DNA of 64,000 nucleotides from Amaricoccus sp047275745. GTDB lineage: Bacteria; Pseudomonadota; Alphaproteobacteria; Rhodobacterales; Rhodobacteraceae. Of the stretch, positions 43,877-53,372 are shown in pieces. Positions within the stretch are counted from its first letter, which is position 1, and each line of letters begins with the position of its first letter. The position numbers were made by a program, and so were the translations under genes. The notes beneath the pieces were generated by a model. That model had not been told where the DNA came from. It searched no databases and saw nothing but the letters and a program-made list of their open reading frames with translations. The stretch covers positions 27,975 through 91,974 of the forward strand of contig NZ_JBKQWU010000014.1 of the NCBI RefSeq assembly GCF_047275745.1, in the 5' to 3' direction.

Positions 43877-45561
43877 GGCGTCGTGCCCTCCGGCGCCGGA
43901 ACGGTATCGCCGCCCGGAACCGCCGCGTCCGGCTCCTCGATCACATAGGGATTGGCGCCGAGCACGGTCTCGACATAGAGCCGCGGTTCGGAGAGCGAGC
44001 GCGCCGTCGCCTCCATGTAGCTCATGACCGAATTCGCCTGCACCGTCATGTAGAGCGTGATGCCGATGAGCCCGATGACCGGCGCGAGTTCGACAAGCGC
44101 CGCCCGGCTCCGGTCCTCCTCGTCCACGAAACCCCAGAAGGTCTGGATGCCGGTCCGGACCAGCGCGATCATCGCCGCGAGCCCGGAGACGAGCAGGAGC
44201 GCCGTCAGCGCGAAGGCGATGGCCGACGGCCCGTCACCCGCGCCGAGCCCGGCGGGATCGAAGACCGCCGAGAGGATCGCGAATTTCGCCATGAAGCCCG
44301 CGAGCGGCGGCAGCCCGGCGATCAGCAGCGCCACGCAGGCGTAACAGGTCGAGAGCACGGTGAAGACCCCGGGCAGCACCGGCCCGACGAGCGGGTCGTC
44401 ATCGTCGGCCGCGTCCTCGCTGAAGCCGTAGAGCTCGGCCGTCACGGCGAAAACGGTCGCGAAACTGCCCTCGTCGCGCTCTACGAGTTCGATCATCAGG
44501 AAGAGCGCGCCGATCGCGAGGGTGGAGTTGACGAGATAGTAGAGCCCCGCCGCGACGAGATGTGGCCCCCCGCCGAGGCCGAAGATGCCGACCACCGCCA
44601 GAAGCGTGCCCGAGGAGACCAGCACGGAAGACCCGGCCATTCGCCCGAGCCCCTGGGAAGCGAGCACGCCCACCGTCCCGAAGACCACCGTGGCGAAGCC
44701 GCCGATGACGAGGATCTCCGCCCCCACGCCCGTCTCGCCCACGCCCTTTCCGAAAAGCGCGGTGAGACGGAGGATGACGTAGATCCCCACCTTGGAGAGG
44801 ATCGCGAACATCGCCGCGACCGGTGGCGCGGAGGCCATGTAGGTGATCGGCAGCCAGAAGCAGAGCGGCCACATCGCGGCCTTGACGAGGAAGGCCACGC
44901 CGAGGATCGCCGCCGCCGCCTTCAGGAGCGCCTTGTCCTCCTGCGCGAGCAACGGCAGCCGCGCCGCCAGGTCGGCCATGTTGAGCGTGCCGGTCACGCC
45001 GTAGATGAGCGAGACGCCGATCAGGAACAGGAGCGAGGCGGCGAGGTTGATCGCGATGTAATGCAGGCTCACCCGCACCCTGAGCGTCCCCGATCCATGC
45101 AGCGCGAGCCCGTAGGAGGCGGCGAGCATCACCTCGAAGAAGACGAAGAGGTTGAAGAGATCGCCGGTCAGGAAGGAGCCGTTCACGCCCATCAGCAGGA
45201 ACATGAAGAGGCTGTGGAAATGCTGCCCCCGGCGATCCCAGCGCGCGGTGGCGAAGATGAGCGAGCCGAGCGCGAGCACCGAGGTCAGGAGCAGCATCAT
45301 CGCCGCCAGCCGGTCGAGCACCAGCACGATGGCGAAGGGCGGCGGCCAGTTCCCGAGCAGGTAGACGACGACGGTCCCCTCCTCCCCGCCCCGGCGGGCG
45401 AGGTTCAGGAGATCGTGCGCGACGACGATCATGGTCACGACGGCGATGAAGCTGATGACCCGTTTCGCCCGGCGCTGCCGGTCCTCGTAGAACAGCATCA
45501 GCGCCCCCGCGAGCAAGGGCACGAGCACCGGGGCGATGATGAGATGCTCCGGCGCCGGCAT
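43873..45561 (-). CDS. mnhD: Na+/H+ antiporter subunit D
   Basis: 562 residues from MPAPEHLIIAPVLVPLLAGALMLF, a start overlapping the mnhC stop. Complex I NuoM/N-like: about 14 helices, with LTGDLFNLFVFFEVMLAASYGL and VKAAMWPLCFWLPITYMASAPPVAAMFAILSKVGIYVILRL bearing the conserved Glu and Lys for proton translocation. Inner-membrane channel half of the Mrp complex. Confidence 0.94.
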   Translation of the reverse strand: MPAPEHLIIAPVLVPLLAGALMLFYEDRQRRAKRVISFIAVVTMIVVAHDLLNLARRGGEEGTVVVYLLGNWPPPFAIVLVLDRLAAMMLLLTSVLALGSLIFATARWDRRGQHFHSLFMFLLMGVNGSFLTGDLFNLFVFFEVMLAASYGLALHGSGTLRVRVSLHYIAINLAASLLFLIGVSLIYGVTGTLNMADLAARLPLLAQEDKALLKAAAAILGVAFLVKAAMWPLCFWLPITYMASAPPVAAMFAILSKVGIYVILRLTALFGKGVGETGVGAEILVIGGFATVVFGTVGVLASQGLGRMAGSSVLVSSGTLLAVVGIFGLGGGPHLVAAGLYYLVNSTLAIGALFLMIELVERDEGSFATVFAVTAELYGFSEDAADDDDPLVGPVLPGVFTVLSTCYACVALLIAGLPPLAGFMAKFAILSAVFDPAGLGAGDGPSAIAFALTALLLVSGLAAMIALVRTGIQTFWGFVDEEDRSRAALVELAPVIGLIGITLYMTVQANSVMSYMEATARSLSEPRLYVETVLGANPYVIEEPDAAVPGGDTVPAPEGTTP

Positions 45562-45902
45562 CAGTCGGTCTCCTTGCCATCGACGTGGTCGGTGTCGGTG
45601 AAGCCGCGCGAGGCGATCAGCACGACGAGAAAGAGCGCGGTGGTGGCGAAACTGATGACGATCGCGGTCAGAACGAGCGCCTGGGGCACCGGATCGGCGT
45701 AGGCGCCGGCGGCGACCGCGCCTTCCTTGCTCAGGATCGGGCTCGCCCCCGTCCTGAGGCGGCCCATCGAGAAGATGAACAGGTTCACGCCGTGGGCGAG
45801 CAGCGCGAGGCCGACGATCACCTGGTAGGTGCGGGGCCGGAGCAGCAGCCAGACGCCGGAGGCGACGAGCACGCCGATCGCGATGGCGAGGACGAGCTCC
45901 AT
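45561..45902 (-). CDS. mnhC: Na+/H+ antiporter subunit C
   Basis: 113 residues, NuoK-like: three helices, LRPRTYQVIVGLALLAHGVNLFIFSMGRL and the DPVPQALVLTAIVISFATTALFLVVLIA signature with the conserved Glu/His region. Its last bases overlap the mnhD start, and it shares its first base pair region with the mnhA stop. Confidence 0.93.
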   Translation of the reverse strand: MELVLAIAIGVLVASGVWLLLRPRTYQVIVGLALLAHGVNLFIFSMGRLRTGASPILSKEGAVAAGAYADPVPQALVLTAIVISFATTALFLVVLIASRGFTDTDHVDGKETD

Positions 45903-48892
45903 CAGGAGGCCCCCGAGCGCCAGGCGTCCGCGGCGTCACTCTCCGCCGCCGCGGGCTTCCGATCCGGATCATCCTCGTCCGGCGCCGTCAGTTCCCGGTT
46001 CGGATCTTCCTCCACCCCGCGCTTCGAGCGGAGCGACTGATGCGCGATCGCGATCAGCATGAGGACGATCGCTCCGACGACGAGGGTGAAGACGCCGAAG
46101 TCGAAGATGAGCGCGGTCGCGAAGGGCACCTCGCCGATGAAGGGGATGTCGAGATAGCGGGCGTGCGCGGTGAGGAAGGGGAAGCCGAACATCCACGAGC
46201 CGAGCCCGGTCGCCCCCGCGATCAGGAGACCGAAGCCGATCCAGCGGATCGGCAGGATGCGCAGCCGGTCCTCGATCCAGCGCGCATCCGCGCCGAGGTA
46301 TTGCAGCAGGAAGCCGATGGCGAGCGCGACGCCCGCTGCGAAGCCACCGCCCGGCAGGTCGTGGCCCCGCAGGAACAGATAGGCCGCGATCACGATGATC
46401 GCCGGGAACATCCAGCGCATCATGACCGAGGGTACGAACATGTAGTCCCTGAGCGTCGCGCCCGGCTTCCGGTCCGACTGCGCATCGTCGAAAGCGAGCT
46501 GGATGCGCTGCTGCTCGGGCACGTCGGCGGTCTCCTTCGCCGGGCGGAAACGGCGGAGCAGCGCGAAGACCGTGAGCCCGACGATACCGAGCACCGTGAT
46601 CTCGCCGAGCGTGTCGAAGCCGCGGAAATCGACGAGGATCACGTTCACGACATTGGTCCCGCCGCCGAGGCTGTAGGCGTGTTCGAGGAAATAGGTCGCG
46701 ATCTCGCGGTCGAGCGGGGTCGACATGACCGTGTAGGAGATCGCCGCCATCCCCGCGCCACAGAAGACCGCGATCAGGAGATCGACGAAGCGCCGTGTGC
46801 GCGCCCTGAGTTCCACGTCGCCCCTGATCTCCTCGTTCCGCTTCGGCAGCCAGCGCAGGCCGAGCAGCAGGAGCACGGTGGTCACGATCTCGACGAGAAG
46901 CTGCGTCACGGAGAGATCCGGCGCCGAGAACCAGGCGAAGGTCACGCAGGTGACGATTCCGGCACCCCCCAGCATCACCAGCGCGGCGAAACGATGGTAC
47001 TTGGCCTGCCACGCCGCCCCGACCGCGCAGGCGGCGCCAATGATCCAGACGAAGGCGAAGAGCGGATCGAAATTCGCGAAGGAGATGGGCGCCCAGCCCG
47101 GTCGGTCGCGCAGGAAGGTCCCCGTAGCCGCCGCCGCCGCCATCAGGACGAGGACGCGAAGCTGAACCTGCAGCCGCTCGGTGCCGAGCACCCGGTGCAG
47201 CGTACGCATCCACTTCCACGAGAGCGCGAGCAGCATGCGCTCGAAGATGCGCTGGCCTTCGAGCTGGCGGATGACCGGCGGCCCCGCCGGCGCCCGCGCG
47301 ACATGGCGGGCGAGCAGCGCGAACATGAGGCAGCCCGCGACGAGGGCGATCAAGCTCATGATGAGTGGCGCGTTGATCCCGTGCCAGAGCGCCAGGCTGT
47401 AAGTGGGCGTCGCATCGCCGAGCACCGCGACCACCGCGGCATGGAGGTAGGGCGCGATCGTCGCCGCCGGCATGATGCCGACGAGAAGACAGATCGTGAC
47501 GAGGATCTCGATCGGGAACCGCATCCAGTGCGGCGGCTCGTGCGGTGTCCGCGGGCATTCGGTCGTCACCGGCCCGAAGAAGACCGAGACGATGAAGCGC
47601 AGCGAATAGGCGACGGCGAGCGCGCTCGACACCAGCGCGATCCAGGGCATCGCCCGGTCGAAGATCGAATTGTCATGCGCCTCGATCGTCTCGGCGAAGA
47701 ACATCTCCTTGGAGAGAAATCCGTTCAGCAGCGGAATCCCCGCCATCGAGGCCGAGGCGACGATGGCGAGCGTCGCGGTATACGGCATCGACCGCCAGAG
47801 CCCGCCGAGCTTGCGCATGTCGCGCGTACCGGTCTCGTGGTCGATGATCCCCGCCGCCATGAAGAGCGAGGCCTTGAAGACCGCGTGGTTGATGATGTGG
47901 AAGGTCGCCGCGACGATCGCCTCCGGCGTGCCGATGCCCGCGAGCGCGGTGATGAGGCCGAGGTGGCTGATCGTCGAATAGGCGAGCAGGCCCTTCAGAT
48001 CATGCTGGAAGAAGGCGAAGAAGGCCCCGAGCAGCAGCGTCGCCATGCCGACGCCGCCCACCACCCAGAACCAGGCCTCGGTTCCGTTCAGCACCGGGGC
48101 GAAGCGGATCAGCAGGAAGACCCCCGCCTTCACCATCGTCGCCGAATGCAGGTAGGCCGAGACCGGCGTCGGCGCCGACATCGCATGCGGCAGCCAGAAA
48201 TGGAACGGCACCTGCGCCGATTTCGTGAAGGCGCCGAGCATGACGAGGATCAGCGCGGTGAGATAGAGGGGATCCTCCCGCACCTTGTCGCCCGAGGCGA
48301 GTACCGCGTCGAGGTCGTAGCTGCCGACGATATGGCCGATGATGATGAGCCCTGCGAGCAGGCAGAGCCCGCCCGCGCCTGTCACGATCAGCGACATGCG
48401 CGCGCCGTCACGCGCCTGCGCGTTCTGGTGCCAGTAGCCGATCAGGAGGAACGAGACGAGGCTCGTCAGTTCCCAGAACATCACGAGCAGGATCAGGTTG
48501 CCCGACATCACGAGCCCGGTCATCGAGCCCATGAAGGCGAGGAGCGAGGCGTAGAACCGCGGCGCCGGGTCGCGCGCCGAGAGGTAATAGCGCGCGTAGA
48601 TCACGACGAGCAGCCCGATGCCGAGGATCAGCACCAGGAAGATCCAGGCGAAACCGTCGACGCGCAGCGAGAATTCGAGGCCGAAGGACGGCATCCAGCG
48701 GATCGTCTTCTCGACCACGCCGCCATCCGCCACCGCGCCGTGGAGTGCGACGAGAATCCCGAGGCCAAGCGCGCTCACCGCCGCCGAGAGCCAGACCTCG
48801 GCGTTGCGCAGGTTCGCGGGCGAGGTCGCGGCGACCACGCTGCCGGCGAAGGGCAGGATCAGAAGGATGAGCAGCAGGTTGCTTTCGACCAT
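45902..48892 (-). CDS. mnhA: Na+/H+ antiporter fused subunits A and B
   Basis: 996 residues. The N-terminal MnhA/NuoL-like part (to about 800) has VMFWELTSLVSFLLIGYWHQN, KSAQVPFHFWLPHAMSAPTPVSAYLHSATMVKAGVFLL and HDLKGLLAYSTISHLGL. Residues from about 830 (DYMFVPSVMMRWMFPAIIVIAAYLFLRGHDLPGGGFAAGVALAIGFLLQYL) are MnhB, fused as in the Pha (alphaproteobacterial) systems. With C to G it forms a secondary Na+ or K+/H+ antiporter for pH and salt homeostasis. First gene of the operon. Confidence 0.95.
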   Translation of the reverse strand: MVESNLLLILLILPFAGSVVAATSPANLRNAEVWLSAAVSALGLGILVALHGAVADGGVVEKTIRWMPSFGLEFSLRVDGFAWIFLVLILGIGLLVVIYARYYLSARDPAPRFYASLLAFMGSMTGLVMSGNLILLVMFWELTSLVSFLLIGYWHQNAQARDGARMSLIVTGAGGLCLLAGLIIIGHIVGSYDLDAVLASGDKVREDPLYLTALILVMLGAFTKSAQVPFHFWLPHAMSAPTPVSAYLHSATMVKAGVFLLIRFAPVLNGTEAWFWVVGGVGMATLLLGAFFAFFQHDLKGLLAYSTISHLGLITALAGIGTPEAIVAATFHIINHAVFKASLFMAAGIIDHETGTRDMRKLGGLWRSMPYTATLAIVASASMAGIPLLNGFLSKEMFFAETIEAHDNSIFDRAMPWIALVSSALAVAYSLRFIVSVFFGPVTTECPRTPHEPPHWMRFPIEILVTICLLVGIMPAATIAPYLHAAVVAVLGDATPTYSLALWHGINAPLIMSLIALVAGCLMFALLARHVARAPAGPPVIRQLEGQRIFERMLLALSWKWMRTLHRVLGTERLQVQLRVLVLMAAAAATGTFLRDRPGWAPISFANFDPLFAFVWIIGAACAVGAAWQAKYHRFAALVMLGGAGIVTCVTFAWFSAPDLSVTQLLVEIVTTVLLLLGLRWLPKRNEEIRGDVELRARTRRFVDLLIAVFCGAGMAAISYTVMSTPLDREIATYFLEHAYSLGGGTNVVNVILVDFRGFDTLGEITVLGIVGLTVFALLRRFRPAKETADVPEQQRIQLAFDDAQSDRKPGATLRDYMFVPSVMMRWMFPAIIVIAAYLFLRGHDLPGGGFAAGVALAIGFLLQYLGADARWIEDRLRILPIRWIGFGLLIAGATGLGSWMFGFPFLTAHARYLDIPFIGEVPFATALIFDFGVFTLVVGAIVLMLIAIAHQSLRSKRGVEEDPNRELTAPDEDDPDRKPAAAESDAADAWRSGAS

Positions 48893-48998
48893 GCGACTTC
48901 ATTTCAGCTTGCGGCGCCACGAGCAAGTCGGAGATGCGCCGGCCGCGGGGTCCGCGGGACCGTCGGGGACCGGAAATCGCGCCGGGGCCGCCACCTTC

Positions 48999-49040
48999 GC
49001 GACGGCGGGTGCGCGACGGCGGGTGCGCGACGGCGGGTCC
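48999..49040. repeat. 14-bp tandem repeat, three units
   Basis: GCGACGGCGGGTGC twice in a row (48999-49012, 49013-49026), followed by a third unit ending TCC (49027-49040). It lies in the 239-bp divergent gap between mnhA and otsA, about 92 bp upstream of otsA. The rest of the gap shows no gene. Confidence 0.85.
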
Positions 49041-49131
49041 GGGACGGGCCGTCGGGACGCGGTGCTCGATACACGAAGTTCACCGGGGCTCGCCTTGCCT
49101 TCGGCGCGGCGATGCTGTTTGTTCGCAGGCG

Positions 49132-50505
49132 ATGTCACGCAGACTTATCATCGCATCGAACCGGACCGCCGCTCCGGGAGAGCCGCGGGCCGGCGGACTG
49201 GCCGTCGCCCTGTCCGACGCGCTCAACGAACGCGGCGGAGGCGTCTGGTTCGGCTGGTCCGGCGAGGTCGTGGAGCGCGAGACCCGCGGCGTCCGCCTCT
49301 TCGCCGATGGCGCCATCGATTTCGCCCTCGCCGATCTCACCCAGGCCGAGCATGACGGGTTCTATCTCGGCTATTCGAACCGCGCGCTCTGGCCGGTCTT
49401 CCATTACCGGACCGACCTCGCGCATTTCGACGAGGAGGATTTCGCCGCCTACGAGACCGTGAACCGCCGTTTCGGCCGCCTGCTCGCACAGCTGACCCGG
49501 CCGGAGGACGTGGTCTGGATCCACGACTACCATTTCATGCTGATGGGCGCGGAGATGCGCGCCAGCGGCTGGGACGGGCTGATGGGGTTCTTCCTCCATA
49601 TCCCCTTCCCGGCCCCGGAGGTCTTCACCGCCCTGCCCCAGCATCAGCGGCTGGCGCGCGGCCTCGCGGCCTTCGATCTGGTGGGTTTCCAGACCGACCG
49701 CGACACGGCGAACTTCCGGCGCTACCTCCTCGAACATTGCGGCGGCGTTCAGCGGGAAGACGGCACGATCCGCGTCTTCGACCGCGTCCTGCGGGCGGAG
49801 ACCTTCTCGATCGGGATCGATCCCGAGGATTTCGCCCGCCTCGCGGTCTCGCCGGAGGGCCGATCGGCCGCCGAGCGGCTGGGGCGGATGATCGAGAACC
49901 GCGCGCTGGTCTTCGGCGTCGACCGGATGGACTATTCCAAGGGCCTGCCGCAGCGGATGGCCGCCTTCGGCCGCATGCTCGACGAGTCGCCGGGGATGCG
50001 CGGCACGGTGAGCTTCCTGCAGATCGCGCCGCCGTCGCGCGAATCCGTCGATGCCTATCAGGCGCTCCGGGCCGAGCTCGACGGGCTCGCGGGCCGAATC
50101 AACGCCGATCACGGCGATCTCGACTGGGTGCCGATCCGCTATCTCGCACGCGGCTACCCGCGCGAGGCTCTGGCCGGGCTCTACCGGATCGCCCGGGTGG
50201 CCCTCGTCACGCCGCTCTATGACGGCATGAACCTGGTCGCGAAGGAATTCGTCGCGGCGCAGGATCCGGAGGACCCGGGCGTGCTCATCCTCTCGGGCTT
50301 CGCCGGGGCGGCGGAGCAGATGCCCGATGCGCTGCTCGTCAACCCGCATGACATCGCGGGCATGGCCGATGCGATCGAACGCGGGCTCCTGATGCCGATC
50401 GACGAGCGCAAGGAGCGCTGGAACGCGCTCATCACCGGCGTGCGCGAGAAGGACATCGCCTGGTGGCGCGTGAGCTTCCTGAAGGCGCTGGAGGAACGCG
50501 CGTGA
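49132..50505 (+). CDS. otsA: Trehalose-6-phosphate synthase
   Basis: 457 residues from MSRRLIIASNRTAAP, the typical start; an upstream open extension through the tandem repeat is rejected. GT20 motifs: PGEPRAGGLAVALSDAL, VWIHDYHFMLMGAEMR, IPFPAPEVFTALP, DRMDYSKGLPQRM (UDP-sugar site), ALVTPLYDGMNLVAKEFVAAQ. It joins UDP-glucose and glucose-6-phosphate to trehalose-6-phosphate, an osmoprotectant route. Stop overlaps the otsB start. Confidence 0.96.
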   Translation: MSRRLIIASNRTAAPGEPRAGGLAVALSDALNERGGGVWFGWSGEVVERETRGVRLFADGAIDFALADLTQAEHDGFYLGYSNRALWPVFHYRTDLAHFDEEDFAAYETVNRRFGRLLAQLTRPEDVVWIHDYHFMLMGAEMRASGWDGLMGFFLHIPFPAPEVFTALPQHQRLARGLAAFDLVGFQTDRDTANFRRYLLEHCGGVQREDGTIRVFDRVLRAETFSIGIDPEDFARLAVSPEGRSAAERLGRMIENRALVFGVDRMDYSKGLPQRMAAFGRMLDESPGMRGTVSFLQIAPPSRESVDAYQALRAELDGLAGRINADHGDLDWVPIRYLARGYPREALAGLYRIARVALVTPLYDGMNLVAKEFVAAQDPEDPGVLILSGFAGAAEQMPDALLVNPHDIAGMADAIERGLLMPIDERKERWNALITGVREKDIAWWRVSFLKALEERA

Positions 50506-51266
50506 GCCGCGATCTCGGCGAGCTCGAACTCGGACCCGGCGACGCGCTGTTTCTCGATTTCGACGGCACCCTGGCCGAACTGCGCGACGATCCCGACGCC
50601 GTGCGGCTCGACGCCGGGACCGAGGCGGCGCTGATCCGGCTCGCCGAAGCGCTCGGAGGCGCGCTCGCCATGCTGAGCGGCCGCGACATCCGCGATCTCG
50701 ACCGGCGGACCCCGCGCGGGGTCTGGCGGGCCGGAGGCCACGGGCTCGAAGTCGCGGCGCCGGGCGAGATCCCGCCACCGACGCCGGGCGGCCCGGTGGC
50801 CGACATCCTTGCCCGGCTCGAAGCCCGGGTCGCCGAGTTTCCCGGCGCGAGGGTCGAGGTCAAGGGGCCGATCATGGCGATCCACTACCGCGCCGCGCCC
50901 GAGGCGGGAGAGACGCTGATCGCGGCGGCGAAGGCGGAAGCCGAGCGGTCGGAGGATCACGTGGCCCAGGCCGGGCACATGGTCGTCGAGGTGAAGCCCG
51001 CGATCGCCAACAAGGGCCGCGCCCTCGCCGCCCTCGCCGCGCGCGCGCCCTTCGCCGGGCGCCGGACGGTGATGATCGGCGACGACACGACGGACGAGGA
51101 TGCGATCGTCGCGGCGCTCGGCCTTGGCGGCGTCGGCGTCTGGGTCGGAGACGGCGAGAGCGCCGCCGGCTACCGCGCGAAGGACCCGGCGGAGGTGCGC
51201 GCCTGGATCGCGCGCGAAGCGGATCGGCTGGGAGACTCACTCCCGCGTCGCCCTTGCGGAGCGTAG
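50502..51266 (+). CDS. otsB: Trehalose-6-phosphate phosphatase, GTG start
   Basis: 254 residues, GTG start in a GTGA overlap with otsA. HAD-family motif I ALFLDFDGTLAEL (about 18-30), motif II LAMLSGRDI, and motif IV MIGDDTTDEDAIVAA (about 198-212), with HGLEVAAPGE as family marker. It removes the phosphate from trehalose-6-phosphate; coupled translation with otsA ensures pathway flux. Confidence 0.95.
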   Translation: MSRDLGELELGPGDALFLDFDGTLAELRDDPDAVRLDAGTEAALIRLAEALGGALAMLSGRDIRDLDRRTPRGVWRAGGHGLEVAAPGEIPPPTPGGPVADILARLEARVAEFPGARVEVKGPIMAIHYRAAPEAGETLIAAAKAEAERSEDHVAQAGHMVVEVKPAIANKGRALAALAARAPFAGRRTVMIGDDTTDEDAIVAALGLGGVGVWVGDGESAAGYRAKDPAEVRAWIAREADRLGDSLPRRPCGA

Positions 51267-51288
51267 ACGGCGGAATTAAGCCTCGCCC

Positions 51289-52869
51289 ATGACAGACACA
51301 CCGATCGCCCCGGCGGCGCCCGAGCATCAGCGCCTTCTCATCGTCGATTTCGGCAGCCAGGTGACGCAGCTCATCGCCCGCCGGCTGCGCGAGGCGCGGA
51401 TCTATTGCGAGATCCATCCGTTCCAGAAGGTCGACGCGGCGTTCCTCGCGGAATTCGGGCCCCGGGCGGTGATCCTCTCCGGCGGCCCGGCGAGCGTGAC
51501 CGAGGAGGCGAGCCCGCGCGCCACCCCCGAAGTCTTCACGCTCGGCGTCCCGGTGCTCGGCATCTGCTACGGCCAGCAGCTGATGATGGAACAGCTCGGC
51601 GGCAAGGTCGAAGCCGGGCACCACGCCGAATTCGGGCGCGCCTATGTGACGCCGACCGAGACGCATGACCCGCTCTTCACCGGGCTCTTCGCCACCGGCC
51701 GCGAGGAGGTCTGGATGAGCCACGGCGACCGCGTGACCGCGCTCGCCCCCGGCTTCTCGGTGATCGGCGAGAGCCCGAACGCGCCCTTCGCGATCACGAG
51801 CGACCCGGCCCGGCATTTCTACGCGGTGCAGTTCCATCCGGAGGTGCATCACACGGTCAATGGCGCGCGCATCCTGAAGAACTTCACCGATCTCGCGGGC
51901 TTCACTGGCGACTGGACCATGGCCGCCTACAAGGAACAGGCGATCGAGGCGATCCGCGCCCAGGTCGGCGATGCCAAGGTGATCTGCGGCCTCTCGGGCG
52001 GCGTCGATTCCTCCGTCGCCGCCGTCCTGATCCACGAGGCGATCGGCGACCAGCTGACCTGCGTCTTCGTCGATACCGGCCTCATGCGTATGGGCGAGGC
52101 GGAGGAGGTCGTCTCGCTCTTCCGCGACCACTACAACATCCCGCTCATTCACGCCGACGAGAGCGACCTCTTCATCGACGCGCTCGAAGGCGAGGCGGAC
52201 CCGGAGACCAAGCGCAAGACCATCGGCCGGCTCTTCATCGAAGTGTTCGAGAAACACGCGAAGGAGGTCGGCAATGCGAAATTCCTCGCCCAGGGTACGC
52301 TCTACCCGGATGTGATCGAGAGCGTGAGCTTCACCGGCGGCCCGAGCGTCACGATCAAGAGCCACCACAATGTCGGTGGACTGCCCGAGCGGATGGACCT
52401 GAAGCTGGTCGAGCCCCTGCGCGAGCTCTTCAAGGACGAGGTGCGCGCGCTCGGCCGCGAGCTCGGTCTGCCGGAGAGCTTCGTCGGCCGCCACCCCTTC
52501 CCCGGCCCCGGCCTCGCGATCCGCTGCCCCGGCGGGATCACCCGCGACAAGCTCGAGATCCTGCGCAAGGCCGACGCGGTCTATCTCGACCAGATCCGCC
52601 GGCACGGGCTCTACGACCAGATCTGGCAGGCCTTCGCGGTGCTGCTCCCGGTCCGCACGGTCGGCGTGATGGGCGACGGGCGCACCTACGACTATGTCTG
52701 CGCGCTCCGGGCAGTGACCAGCGTCGACGGGATGACGGCGGATTACTATCCGTTCGAGCACACGTTCCTCGGCGAGACCGCGACGCGGATCATCAACGAG
52801 GTCAAGGGGATAAACCGGGTCACCTATGACTATACATCAAAGCCGCCGGGCACGATCGAATGGGAGTGA
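51289..52869 (+). CDS. guaA: GMP synthase (glutamine-hydrolysing)
   Basis: 526 residues, full length. N-terminal class I amidotransferase: LIVDFGSQVTQLIARRLRE, catalytic Cys in GICYGQQLMMEQLGG, His/Glu in QFHPEVHHT. ATP pyrophosphatase PP-loop CGLSGGVDSSVAAVL, then the C-terminal dimerisation domain with GVMGDGRTYDYVCALRAVTS. It converts XMP to GMP. Ends YTSKPPGTIEWE, the canonical tail. Confidence 0.98.
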   Translation: MTDTPIAPAAPEHQRLLIVDFGSQVTQLIARRLREARIYCEIHPFQKVDAAFLAEFGPRAVILSGGPASVTEEASPRATPEVFTLGVPVLGICYGQQLMMEQLGGKVEAGHHAEFGRAYVTPTETHDPLFTGLFATGREEVWMSHGDRVTALAPGFSVIGESPNAPFAITSDPARHFYAVQFHPEVHHTVNGARILKNFTDLAGFTGDWTMAAYKEQAIEAIRAQVGDAKVICGLSGGVDSSVAAVLIHEAIGDQLTCVFVDTGLMRMGEAEEVVSLFRDHYNIPLIHADESDLFIDALEGEADPETKRKTIGRLFIEVFEKHAKEVGNAKFLAQGTLYPDVIESVSFTGGPSVTIKSHHNVGGLPERMDLKLVEPLRELFKDEVRALGRELGLPESFVGRHPFPGPGLAIRCPGGITRDKLEILRKADAVYLDQIRRHGLYDQIWQAFAVLLPVRTVGVMGDGRTYDYVCALRAVTSVDGMTADYYPFEHTFLGETATRIINEVKGINRVTYDYTSKPPGTIEWE

Positions 52870-52874
52870 GCGAG

Positions 52875-53327
52875 ATGAGTGAAGGTGAGAAGGTCTATCT
52901 CGAGGATCTCTCCGTCGGGCAGCGGTTCGAAAGCGCGCCGGTCGAACTGACGGCGGAGGCGATCAAGGCCTTCGCCGCCCAGTTCGACCCGCAGCCGTTC
53001 CACCTCGATGAGGGGGCTGCGGAGGGATCGTTCTTCCGGGGACTCGCCGCGAGCGGCTGGCATGTCGCCGGGCTCACGATGCGGATGCTGGTCGATGGCA
53101 CGCTTCCGATCGCGAGCGGGCTGATCGGCGCCGAGGTGGAGGTCGCCTGGCCCCGGCCGACGCGTCCCGGGGATGTGCTGCGCGCCGTCGTGACCATCGA
53201 GGCGATCCACCCCTCCCGCTCGAAACCCGACCGGGGGTTCGTCACCGTGCGGACCGAGACGCTGAACCAGAACGACGAGCCGGCGCAGGTCATGACCTCG
53301 AAGATGCTGGTGCTGCGCCGGCCCTGA
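52875..53327 (+). CDS. MaoC family dehydratase
   Basis: 150 residues from MSEGEKVYLEDLSVGQRFES; an ATG at 52860 overlapping the guaA stop is the alternative. Hotdog fold with the hydratase motif AFAAQFDPQPFHLDEGAAEGSFFRGLAASGWHVAGLTMRM, carrying the Asp and His of MaoC/(R)-hydratases. Possible enoyl-CoA hydratase acting in lipid or PHA metabolism. It follows guaA closely and may be co-transcribed with it. Confidence 0.9.
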   Translation: MSEGEKVYLEDLSVGQRFESAPVELTAEAIKAFAAQFDPQPFHLDEGAAEGSFFRGLAASGWHVAGLTMRMLVDGTLPIASGLIGAEVEVAWPRPTRPGDVLRAVVTIEAIHPSRSKPDRGFVTVRTETLNQNDEPAQVMTSKMLVLRRP

Positions 53328-53372
53328 GGCCCTCTGGTCCAGAGATCCTCAGGTCCAGGGATCCCCCGGCCC

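Noticed and set aside
46040..49462. Plus-strand open frame of about 1140 codons opposite the Mrp genes
   Set aside because: Composition is Arg/Asp/Glu/His-rich antisense of membrane-protein codons; mnhA and mnhC are unambiguous on the other strand.
53328..53372. Repeated GGTCCAG(A/G)GATCC in the MaoC-nadC gap
   Set aside because: Two short imperfect copies in a 45-bp convergent gap; a small CTCTG-GTC-CAGAG hairpin may assist termination, but it is too weak to list.
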